43,672 nucleotides of DNA from Chara braunii (Eukaryota > Streptophyta > Charophyceae > Charales > Characeae). The stretch is from NCBI GenBank assembly GCA_003427395.1, contig BFEA01000343.1, forward strand, positions 356,098-399,769, given 5' to 3'. Each line of letters starts with the position of its first letter. Within the stretch, counting starts at the first letter, position 1. The notes below the pieces were generated by a model, which did no database searches, was not told where the DNA came from, and saw only the letters and a list, made by a program, of their open reading frames with translations. This document shows positions 20,381 through 30,153 of this stretch, in pieces. The translations under genes were made by a program, and so were the position numbers.

Positions 20381-21545
20381 TGTGGCATACTGCGTAGCCA
20401 CATGGGCCCTGCAGGGCCCGTCCCGCACTTTCAGCCTAAAAGCCTAAAAACTTAGGGCTTACAGGCCCCCGTCGTTCAGCCTGAAAGCTGAAATACGAGG
20501 GTCTGCAGGCCCTACTCCATTTCAGCCTATTTCTGGGCCTTTCAGGCCAAGAGTTTTTCCAGCCTGAAACGGAGGGCCTTTTTCAGGCCCTCATTGTTTC
20601 GACCACCCCTAAGACTTAGGCACGAATACAGAGTTTCGGAACAGGCCAGAAATAGCCTGTTCCTCACGAGCTTGCAGGAGCTGCAGCTGCAGCCCCTGCC
20701 TCCCTTCGGCATTGGCAAGAGCAGCCTCCTGGACTGCTCGCACGAGTCAGGAGGCACGCCCGGCAGTACATAGGAAGTTCCCATGCACTTCATGGGTAGG
20801 TAGTTCTCAGTAGGCACGAGTAGTCTTCAGTTTTCGGCCGCAGCACTCAGGAGGAGCGCTGCAGTAGTCTTCAACGCTAGGCAGTAGTATTAGCGCTAGT
20901 AGTAGTCTTCGGCGTTGGGCGCCCATAGCCATAGTGGTAGTCTTCATCGCTGGGCGCTATAGGTGGTAGATCGTAGAGTTGGAAGAGATGGTTGGCGGAG
21001 GCCAGCGGTACTTACCTGTGGCGCCATAGCTCCAGCTCCATCTTCGAGGTACCTGCATCAAGGCGCCAACTTCACAGGTTAGTACTGGACACAGAGAGAG
21101 AGAGAGTTCTTCTTCTTCCTCTTCTAAGTCCACTATCTCTTCTCACCCTCTCGCCACCTGACTTCTCAGACTACGACAGAGAGAAAGAGTTGTGACTTGA
21201 GACTTGACAACATTGGATCCCGACTGGACATTTGGGATTCAAACATTTCAACGAGGGACTATTTGGGCCTGTGCCGGGACTTGGTGTGACGACATTCCCA
21301 TCTTCCCCTCCTCTTCGTCTAACCCCTCCTTCTTCGTTTGTGTATGGTTGGGGCGGGCGCAGTCTTCTTGTGTGAAGCGCCATACCCCCTTCACACCGGA
21401 TAACGATGATGATGATGTGTGTTCAGGGCTGCATTGCAATATTGATTGTTCGGATCATTAGTATCTAAGTCTTCCGCTGTGTTATCTTGTACTTTGTATT
21501 GAGAGGTCGGTTCTTGTTCTGGTCTGCACGTTACAGTATGCAACA
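20381..21545 (+). repeat. Element 1 5' LTR
   Basis: Starts TGTGGCATAC and ends TATGCAACA (TG...CA), about 1165 bp, placed by matching the start with the 3' LTR at 28209 and the end with the PBS three bases further on. A 30-40-bp sub-repeat with tagtcttc and gcgctgggcgc occupies about 20840-20960, and a similar, inverted one lies in the LTR at the right edge of the window. It should carry the promoter and polyadenylation signal; I could not fix a TATA box. Confidence 0.85.
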
Positions 21546-21548
21546 GTT

Positions 21549-21560
21549 TGGTATCGGAGC
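21549..21560 (+). promoter_or_regulatory. Element 1 primer binding site (initiator tRNA-Met)
   Basis: TGGTATCGGAGC, three bases after the LTR end, matches the plant initiator tRNA-Met primer site TGGTATCAGAGC at 11 of 12 positions. It would prime minus-strand DNA synthesis. Confidence 0.85.
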
Positions 21561-21599
21561 GGACCTCTCATTCAGAGGACCCGCTCAATCAAGTAGCCA

Positions 21600-22180
21600 G
21601 CTTGCTGATCTATTGATCACTCATTAGTAACGCAAGTAGGACTTCGTCAAATCTTTGGAAAAAAAAATAATAATAATAAAAAAAATTATCGCAACAACTA
21701 TCTGAAAATTTCTGATATTCGCATTTCGTTTTACCTGAAAATTTCTGATATTAGTAGTTCGTTTTTTTACAAATATCTGAAAATTTCTGATAAATCGCAT
21801 TTCGTTTTGTCTAAAAATTACCGATAGTAGCTTTTCGTTTCTCTGATATTTTCGCATGCATAGCTGAAATTTATGAAGTTAGTATTTCGTTCTCTAGTAG
21901 GCATATTGGGATAATGATAGAAGTGGTCATATTCTCGGAAACTAAAATTATTCTTTTCTGAAAATCGAATTTCCTTTCTATCTCGCAATTTTTTTTTGAA
22001 ACCGGAATCTTGCGAAGCCTACCAATATTGCGTTAGGCATATTCGGAGGTTGCCATATTCTCAGAAACTGGATTTCGTTCTTTTCTGAAAATCGCATTTT
22101 TCCTCCATTTCGCAAATTTTTTTTTTTTTCAAGATCGCAGTTTGTAAAAGCCGGAACTTTGCGGAACCCAGCCTAGATCT
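21600..22180 (+). repeat. AT-rich tandem repeats in the element 1 leader
   Basis: Two families. Around 21702-21890 the phrase ctgaaaatttctgat recurs about every 33-42 bp in roughly five degenerate copies. At about 21900-22030 and 22038-22180 a longer unit of about 130-140 bp containing ttcttttctgaaaatcg occurs twice. It is non-coding leader, possibly packaging or transcription-related. Confidence 0.7.
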
Positions 22181-22381
22181 CATTCATAATACTCTTCTGA
22201 CATGTCCTACTCATAATAGATCGACAGATATACAAAAAAAAAAAAAAAAAGGAAGTAGTCCTCTTTTATTTTTTATTTTATTTTATCTGTTGATTAGGGC
22301 CGGAGGAAAGTATTGTTGGGTTGGTTTCCTACCTGCGTTTTCCCTCCCACCCACCCCTTGCATGCATTTTCCGGGTTGGTA

Positions 22382-22672
22382 CAGTGCCACGTCAGACACA
22401 GTGACACGTCAGCTACAGTGACACATCAGCAGGCCACGTCAACAGTGACACGTCAGCAGTGACACGTTAGACACAGTGACACGTCAGCTACAGTGACACA
22501 TCAACAGGCCACGTCAATAGTGACATGTCAGCTACAGTGACACGTCAACAGCGCCACGTCAGACAAAGTGCCATGTCAGACATAGTGCCACGTAAGCAGT
22601 GCCACGTCAGACACAGTGCCACGTAAGCAGTGCCATGTCAGCAGTGCCACGTCAGCAGTGCCACGTCAGCAA
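22382..22672 (+). repeat. CACGTCAG array just upstream of gag
   Basis: About 19 copies of a 10-base core (gccacgtcag, gacacgtcag and variants) at roughly 15-base spacing end directly at the gag start. The core holds ACGTCA, the binding core of plant bZIP factors (TGACGT on the other strand). Related arrays occur near the gag starts of elements 2 and M. Confidence 0.75.
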
Positions 22673-22673
22673 C

Positions 22674-24221
22674 ATGACGGGCCTGCCAGACCAACTGGCC
22701 GATGAGCCCATTGCCGACTACAAAAAGCGTTTCCAGGCTCAGCTCGCTTTCATCGAGGCTGAGGAACAACGCCAGCTGGCAGCTGCGGCTGCCCAACTAC
22801 AGGCTGAAGAAGCGGCAACAACAGAGAAGTTGCGGCTACAGGCCGAAGCAGACACAGATGCCCAGGCTCGCCGTAAGGAAGCCCAGGATCTGCTGCAGCG
22901 GCATGAGGCCAACAACATCGACAGACTCAAGTTCTGGCACTTTGAACCGAACTGCGACGAGGCAACACCGGAAGAGCAGCATAAGGAGGTCATGGCCAAG
23001 CTCGTGACCAGGTTGGTTTACACTTGTAACCACCTACAATCCGAGCTGGCGAACCTCCAGCGGGCCGTGCGGAACCATAAGGCTCAGCACGAGGATGCCA
23101 CACGGGCACTGGACGCCCGTGTACAGGACTTGAAACAAGTTCCACCAAGACCAGATGCTGGGGCTTCCAGCAGTGCATCCTCTAGTCGCCAACTGGAGGA
23201 ACTCGTTGACCACGTAGTGGCAATGCTAGGAGACATAAGTGCCTTCAAAGAGTCGGCCACCATCAGCCAGCGGTTCGAGTTGCTGGACACCAAGATCAGT
23301 CAGCAACAGCAGACCGACCACAGCCACAACAACAGCTCGGCGAGGCCATACAAGATGCCGACATTCCGGATCGAGAAATTTGATGACTACACACATCAAG
23401 ACCCGGTCGTCTGGTGGCAAGGATTTACAACGGAGTTGGGGATTCACGAGGTCCTTGACCATCTGTTCATCAGTGCTCTGTTCATCAACACCAAGGGAGG
23501 ATGTCAGATCTGACTCAGCCGCATGGAAACCATCCACGGCGTCCAGGTTTCAGACCTATACAAGAAGGTCTCCTGGGAAGATATGACAAAGGAATGGAAG
23601 AAGCGGTTCATCGTTGACGACCCCCCGGCACTCGCCATCAACCGCATCTTCACGATGGCTCAAGGGAGCACACCGACACGTGACTGGCTCACGGATTGGC
23701 AGAAGATCGTGGCAACGCCCGATTTGGACTTGCCATTTCCGCATCTGCGCCGTGAGTTCTACAACAGGTCATGCGTCGCTCTCAGCCTCGCACTTGTTGA
23801 TCGCGAGCAGTACAACACTTTCGCAGAGATCATCAACAAGGGGAGGGAGATCATCAAGATTAACAGGGCAGCTGCACACGAGAAGTCAACGTGGCAGCCA
23901 ACCATTGTGGAGAAGGTAAGAACTGGTCCGCGACAGCAGCAGTTCGCTGCAGTCCAATCGGACAGTGGAGAAGACCCAGCAGCCACTCTAGCATCACATG
24001 AGGGAGATCAGGTGGCTGCTGTTCAGCCGCGAAGCAATAAGGCCCGAGTGAACGGACAGCCAGCACCACCATGGGTCAAGTTCGGCTTGACCGAGGCCGA
24101 GTACAAGTACCGCAACCGTTACGGCTGCTGTTACTGGTGCAACAGCACCAAGCACAAGACCTCCATTTGCCAGGATCAGGCCAAGGAGGATGTGCGGCCT
24201 CGTCTTAACTCGGAAAACTGA
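22674..24221 (+). pseudogene. gag: Element 1 gag
   Basis: Gag forms the virus-like particle. The start is ATG 22674 (MTGLPDQLAD), the first after the CACGTCAG array; the frame opens at 22599 but runs through repeat. Domains: a Q/A/E-rich coiled-coil-like region (residues about 20-90), a retrotransposon Gag domain (FRIEKFDDYTHQDPVVWW to about residue 405), and a CCHC zinc knuckle near the C terminus (CYWCNSTKHKTSIC, C-x2-C-x4-H-x4-C). A single in-frame TGA at 23511-23513 interrupts the Gag domain; the frame is otherwise open across it, so a former Trp codon (TGG) is likely. The stop at 24219-24221 directly follows a slippery-like heptamer, and pol continues in the -1 frame. Confidence 0.85.
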
Positions 24222-24251
24222 GTTGCGCAGGAGGTGAGGCGACTCCACCTC
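24212..24251 (+). promoter_or_regulatory. Candidate -1 frameshift signal, element 1
   Basis: GGAAAAC (24212-24218) lies in the gag frame directly before the gag TGA. Twelve bases on, GAGGTG (24231-24236) pairs with CACCTC (24246-24251) across a 9-nt loop. Pol is open in the -1 frame through this point. Element 2 has the canonical GGGAAAC at the same place, so here one G to A change has probably weakened the site. Confidence 0.55.
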
Positions 24252-27200
24252 TCACTCCGCCAGATTCGGCCGCCTTGCTAGCGGCCTCCTACACATCTGG
24301 GGAGGATGCGCATGTTGCAAGTCCTCGGTACACTTACGAGGATTATGCTGTCCACTTGGTTCCACCGCTGGACCAACCGCTCCACGTGCAACAATCTACC
24401 GCATGCACGGTTTCATCACCATTGGCAACCGATTCGGCAGCTTCGCCGTCATCTACCGCCGGGGATTCAACGACATGGTCAAGTCTTGAAGAACTCGACC
24501 CGTTGACCTTGGAGGACTTCCAATGGATGCCCCTGCCCCGGTCCGGTCGCTTGCCGAAACCGCATTGCAACGCGCTCAAGGCACAATTGCGAGATTACTT
24601 GCACACTGCAGTACCGACTCCGTTGATGGACGCCGAAGTAGAGGTTGTCGACCTTCACGCCTACATTGCGAAGATCAACAGCGAGTTCAAGACGCAACGG
24701 TACGACGACATCGATGCACCATTGCTATATGTAAACATTCAGATTGGAGAGGCGACCTGCAGCGCTTTGATTGATTGCGGAGCATCTCGCAACTACATGA
24801 GTCAGGACTTCATGGTACGCGACGGCCTTGGCCCACGAGTCCGAAGGAAGTCCCAGCCCACGCAAGTCACATTGGCGGACGGTCACACGCACAAGTCAAT
24901 CGACCGGTGCATTGACGACGTCCCAATGTACTTTGCCCCTCACGCAAGTGAGGCGGTGTCCTTTGACATTCTGGACACCAAATTCGACATGATCTTGGGC
25001 ATGTCATGGCTGCGAAGCGAGGATCACCCGGTGAACTTCTACCGCCGCACCGTTCACATTCGTGATCGGAGCGGAGTACTAGTCCCATGCACGGTAGTTC
25101 CTCCTCACCCTTCAGTCAGCTGTCACGTGGTATCCGTCGCAAGCATGCGAGCCTCCATCATCAGAGACGACATCGAGGAGATGGGGGTGTGTTTTCTCCA
25201 CGCCCTCCCGCCCCAAGACGCGTCATCGACGGACTCATCTTCGGATCCACGCATCACCGAACTTCTCGACACCTACAGCGACGTGTTCGAAGGCCCGCAC
25301 GGAGTTGTACCGGATCGACCCATCCGCCACGAGATCATCCTCGAGGACGGGGCCGTACCTCCACGCGGTTGCATCTACCGAATGAGCGAGGAAGAGTTAA
25401 GTGTGCTTCGGGCACAACTCGACGACCTTCTGGAGAAAGGCTGGATTCGGCCTAGCTCATCGCCATACGGTGCTCCTGTTCTCTTCGTCCGGACGAAGAA
25501 CAACGATTTGTGGTTGTGCATCGATTATCGCAAGCTCAACGCACTGACGATCAAAAACGTCGGCCCTCTCCCACGTATCGACGATCTTCTCGAGCGATTG
25601 GGCGGCGCCAAGTTCTTCTCCAAGCTGGACCTCAAGTCGCGATATCACCAACTCGAGATTCGGAAGGAGGATCGCTACAAGACCGCGTTTAAGACACGAT
25701 ATGGGCATTTCGAATGGCTGGTCATGCCATTTGGCCTTACGAATGCCCCAGCCACTTTCCAAGCGGCTATGACAACGGAGTTTTGACACATGCTGGATCG
25801 TTACGTACTTATCTACCTGGATGACATCCTGGTGTACAGCCAGAGTTTGGAGGAACATGTGGAACACCTGCGCACCGTTTTGGAGCGGCTACGACAAGCC
25901 AAGTACAAAGCCAACAACGACAAGCTGGAGTACTTGGGACACTATGTGACGCCGCAAGGCATCCGTCCGCTTGCGGACAAGATCGAGGCCTTACGAGTAT
26001 GGCCCGAGCCCACCAACACCACAGACGTTCGTTCATTCATGGGGTTGGCGGGCTACTATCAGCGATTCATCACCGNATACTCCAGGATTGCTGCACCTAT
26101 GACGAGGTTACAGTCGCCAAAGGTGCCATTCGTATTTGATGACGACGCACGCCGGTCATTCCAAGCACTCAAGACGGCCATGCTCGTGGCACCCGTCCTT
26201 AGCATCTATGACCCCACCCTGCCGACGCGAGTGACTACGGACGCTTCCGGCTATGGCATTGAGGCAGTCTTGGAACAGCACGACGGCGACGACTGGCACC
26301 CTGTGGAGTATTTTAGCCACAAAGTGCCTCCCATCAACTCGCTTGATGATGCAAGAAAGAAGGAGCTGCTCGCATTCGTCATGGCTCTCAAGCGATGGCG
26401 ACACTTCCTCCTTGGGCGTCGTAGGTTGACATGGGTTACGGACAACAATCCATTGACCTACTACAAGACGCAGGATACGGTGAGCAGCACGATCGGACGA
26501 TGGATGTACTTCATCGACCAGTTTNACTTCACACCGAAACATCTTCCCGGCCTCTCAAATCGCGCAGCAGATGCACTGTCGCGAAGACCTGATCTTTGCG
26601 CTATGACACATCATGCCTTCGCATTCGACGAGGAGCTTCAGCGACACTTCATCCGGGCATATGAGTCTGATCCGGACTTCACCACGCTGTATGCACAATT
26701 ATCTTCGGATCACCCGCCGGCCAGCCACTGTCGCATTGCCGACGGGTACTTGCTCCTCCACTCGAGAGGCAAGGACTTACTATGTGTCCCACGTGACCGC
26801 CGTCTTCGGACTCGCCTCCTCGGCGAGTATCATGATTCACGACTCGCCAGCCATTTCGGAGTCAACCGCACTATTGCACAGCTTCGACAACGATTCCGAT
26901 GGCCCGATCTCATTACCGATGTCACTCGGTATTGCGACTCTTGCGAAGTTTGCCGACGCAGCAAGCCCCGCAACCGCAATCCCTACGGCGAGTTACGCCC
27001 GATGCCTATCCCACGGGAACCCGGACTTTCCATTGCCATGGACGTCACCCGTCCATTCCCTCGCGACCGGCTCGGGCACGACGACATCCTCACGGTTGTG
27101 GACCGATTGAGTAAGTACGCGCGGTTTCTTCCTTGCAAGTATTACTCCACGGCTCCCGAGCTGGCACGCCTCCTGCACACCGGTTGGATTTGTGGCCACG

Positions 27201-28183
27201 GTGTACCAGAAGACATAGTCAGCGACTGCGACACTCGCTTCATGTTGGCATTTTGGACTGCTCTCATGCAGGAGTCCGGCACGAAGATGAAGCCAAGTTC
27301 AGCTCGGCATCCACAAACAGACGGGCAGACGGAGCGGGCACATCAAACCGCTCAAATGATGCTTCGTACGCTCATCCGTCCGGACCAGAAAGATTGGGTT
27401 GACCGCCTCCCCGACATCGAGTTCGCCTACAACACTTCGGTGCATCCGGCGATCGGCGTGACTCCATTCGAGTTGCACCACGGTGGACGGAAAGGCCGGA
27501 TCTTCGCCGACCTTCTCCTCCCTCGACCAGCCGACATCGATGCTGCCTACTCTCCCGCTTCCGTCCGGAAGTACAGGGAATTGCTGACTCAAGCCCGCGC
27601 GAACATGCAAAAGGCTCAAGTCCGCATGCAGCAGCAAGCCAACAGGCGTCGCGTACCATGTCCCATCCGCGCCTGTGATCTGGTTTGGGTCTCCGCGGAA
27701 GAGTTTGCACTGGAACAGGATGTTTCACGCAAACTGCTTCCCAAGTGGTTTGGACCTTGGTCTGTGACAGCAGCCGTGGGCGATGAGCCCGATGGCCCTT
27801 CATTTGTGATCAACATTCCCGAGCATCTAACGGTCCATCCAGTCTTTCACGCCTCGAAGCTGGCAACATATACACCAGCTAAGAGCGACGACTTCCCGGG
27901 CCGACGATCGCAAGACCCTCCTTCTATGGATGGTCATCAGGAGGTTGACCGCGTCATCTCGGATCGCAAGCACGGCAGCAAGCCGCGACAATACAAAGTT
28001 ACATTGAGAGCATGCGATCCTGACGACACTTGGTGGATTTTAGGAGCAGATTTGAAAGCATCCGCACCGCTAATCTACGCTCACTACGAGCGTCAAAGGT
28101 TAGCCAAGGGACCCCCACGAGCTGCCCCTCCCACCCGGACTGTGGTCCCTCCCTCAGACAGACAGCTTCGCCCTCGCAGGTAA
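24222..28183 (+). pseudogene. pol: Element 1 pol with chromodomain
   Basis: The frame is -1 to gag and open from before the gag stop. Counting from codon 24275: aspartic protease with LIDCGAS (Asp about residue 167; DCG where DSG or DTG is usual), then RT with [16 protein letters not shown] and [18 protein letters not shown] at 25784-25786 stands where element 2 has an Arg codon. The same frame resumes at 25790: YLDD (residues 9-12), RNase H with TTDASGYG, integrase zinc finger (YHDSRLASH, SCEVC), and catalytic Asp418, Asp479 and Glu515, an exact DD35E spacing. A chromodomain (about residues 718-770, EVDRVISDRKHG, then DTWWILGADL) ends it. Compared with element 2, 21 nt are missing in frame at 25924/25925. 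N at 26076 and 26525. Confidence 0.9.
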
Positions 28184-28195
28184 GCTCGGTCTTTC

Positions 28196-28208
28196 AAGGA
28201 GGGGGGGG
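28196..28208 (+). promoter_or_regulatory. Element 1 polypurine tract
   Basis: AAGGA followed by eight G directly precedes the 3' LTR start, the usual site for plus-strand priming. Confidence 0.85.
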
Positions 28209-28488
28209 TGTGGCATACTGCGTAGCCACACGGGCCCTGCAGGGCCCGTCCCGCACTTTCAGCCTAAAAGCCTAAAACTTAGGGCTTACAGGCCCCCGTC
28301 GTTCAGCCTGAAAGCTGAAATACGAGGGCCTGCAGGCCCTACTCCGTTTCAGCCTATTTCTGGGCCTTTCAGGCCCAGAGTTTTTCCAGCCTGAAACGGA
28401 GGGCCTTTTTCAGGCCCTCATTGTTTCGACCACCCCTAAGACTCAGGCACGAATACAGGGTTTCGGAACAGGCCAGAAATAGCCTGTT
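28209..28488 (+). repeat. Element 1 3' LTR, truncated
   Basis: The first 280 bp match the 5' LTR (six substitutions and one indel), then the sequence switches after agcctgtt to the pol of element M on the opposite strand. About 880 bp of LTR are missing. Confidence 0.9.
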
Positions 28489-30153
28489 AGGAGCAACTAT
28501 CAAGGAGAAGTTTCTGACGAACTTCCTATAATAACTAGCAAGTCCTAGGAAAGATCTGAGTTCAGTTATAGTTTTAGGTTGTGGCCAATCTCGGATTGCT
28601 GTATTCTTATTTTCTTCTGGTCTTAGTCCTTCTTCATTCACTATATGCCCTAAGTATAGCACTTCAGGCTTATTAAATTCAGATTTCTTAGGATTCAGTT
28701 TGAAGTTACCTTCACGTAACTTCTGGAGAACCATTCGCATATGTTTCTCGTGGTCTTCCAGTGTTTTACTGTACACTAAGATATCATTGAGATAGACAAT
28801 TACGAATTGGTCCAACCATTGACGAAACAACTCATTCATAGACCTCTGGAAGGTTGCAGGGGCGTTAGTCAGACCAAAAGGCATTACCACAAACTCGTAG
28901 TGACCATACCTTGTTCGAAACGCCGTCTTGTGTTGATCTTCAGGAGCCACCTCGATCTGGTGGTACCCTGACTTGAGATCAATCTTGTTGAAGTACCTGC
29001 ATCCCTGTAGTTGGTCTAATAGATCGTCAATGCGCAGAAGAGGTTCCGCGTTTTTCACAGTGACGGAATTCATCCCACGATAATCAATACACAAGCGAAG
29101 TTCACCTTCCTTTTTGGGTACGAACAAGACAGGTGCACCATAAGGAGATGAGCTAGGGCGAATCCATCCCTTGTCAGTAAGTTCCTGCAACTGTTTTTGT
29201 AATTCCTCAAGTTCCTTGGAAGACATACGGTAAATGAGACCTTTGGGAATCTTGCTTCCGGGAATAATCTCAATAGTGTGCTTAATAACACGCTCAGTGA
29301 TTCCCGTCGGCTCAGTCTGCAAGTCCTTGTACTCGTCAAGAAGTTTTTCAATAGAAGGTGGGTAGGATGAAGAACACTCACCTACACGCTTAACAAGCAC
29401 CATCATCACCTCCTGGTCCAACTTCTTCTTTGTTACCATCGATCGGAAAGTTGGGTAACTCATACAACAAAAAGACAGAATAGAGTCAGAGTCAGACTTA
29501 TGGTACAACTTTATCACACGCATTTCGGGCTTATCGTCCTTAAGTTTGACAATTTTATCTTTGAACTTGACTTCTGGGTCGGCTTCCTCATGCCAATCCA
29601 TACCCAGAATTAAGTCAAAGGGTAAAATCTTTTCAATTAGGAACGATACCTCGTGTAGAATTCTCTTACCTTCCTTTGTCCTGAAATAGCACTTGACACG
29701 ATCGACATATTGAGAGACAGTGATCGTGCTCTTATCAACCAGTATAGACATGATAGGTCTAGGTAAATCTTTTAGCTTCATTCCCAGATGCAATTTTCGA
29801 ATTGCCTTCTCTGAAATATAAGACCGCGTCGATCCCGGATCTAACAGAGCACCTACTCGCGTGTGCGCAATCTCAACATCCGCGATCATTAACTCACCCT
29901 TTGATTTTGCTTTCTTCGCCCACGAACTCCGTAGTGCTATCAGTTCATTGTCAAGTTCGTCAAGGGAATCGTCAAGTGAGACAGAACATAGCACAGTGTC
30001 AGGGTGGTCTGGACAACGGGCGGAAGAAGAACCATCCTCTGCCTTGAGAGTCGAAGGGGTAGAAGGGGTTGTAGGCGCCTTACCTTTTTCTTCGTCTATA
30101 CCCTTCGACTCAGTAGGAGCAGATGCTACTCCTACTGGCTGCTCGCTTTTGGG
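28489..30153 (-). pseudogene. pol: Element M pol (protease and RT, truncated)
   Basis: The frame is open from about 30153; counting from 29994, protease has LLDPGSTRSYIS (Asp52; DPG instead of DSG or DTG). RT follows with [41 protein letters not shown] and YLND at residues 401-404. The active-site motif should be YxDD; the codon at 28788-28786 is AAT, one transition from GAT, so the first catalytic Asp is Asn. The frame runs on to 28369, but from 28488 downward it translates the LTR of element 1. The true sequence ends after FVRNFSLIVAP, at the RT/RNase H boundary. RNase H and integrase are absent. Confidence 0.85.
30111..30153 (-). promoter_or_regulatory. Candidate -1 frameshift signal, element M
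   Basis: On the minus strand CCCAAAA (30153-30147) fits the X XXY YYZ slippery pattern in the gag frame that the zinc knuckle defines. After a 9-nt spacer a perfect 9-bp stem (CAGTAGGAG/CTCCTACTG, 30137-30129 with 30119-30111) closes a 9-nt loop. The gag stop TAG (30134-30132) lies at the base of the stem. Pol is in the -1 frame. Confidence 0.6.

Larger units (their letters stand above)
20381..28488 (+). mobile_element. Ty3/gypsy chromovirus, element 1
   Basis: Order: 5' LTR, PBS, AT-rich leader, CACGTCAG array, gag, pol (protease, RT, RNase H, integrase, chromodomain), PPT, partial 3' LTR. The two LTRs overlap over 281/280 bases with six substitutions and a one-base indel, about 2 percent divergence, so insertion was fairly recent. 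The 3' LTR stops after 280 bp at a junction with element M. The element sits in exon 2 of a two-exon gene; the five bases before it are CTTGA, but the matching duplication cannot be checked because the 3' end is missing. Two nonsense codons and a 21-nt deletion in RT make this copy non-autonomous. Confidence 0.9.

Noticed and set aside
22382-22672. CRISPR-like regular repeat array
   Set aside because: Units are 15 bp without spacers and lie in a retroelement leader.
23511-25786. TGA reassigned as Trp in this genome
   Set aside because: At 25784 the related element has an Arg codon, other stops are TAA or TAG, and the elements are otherwise decayed, so mutation explains them better.
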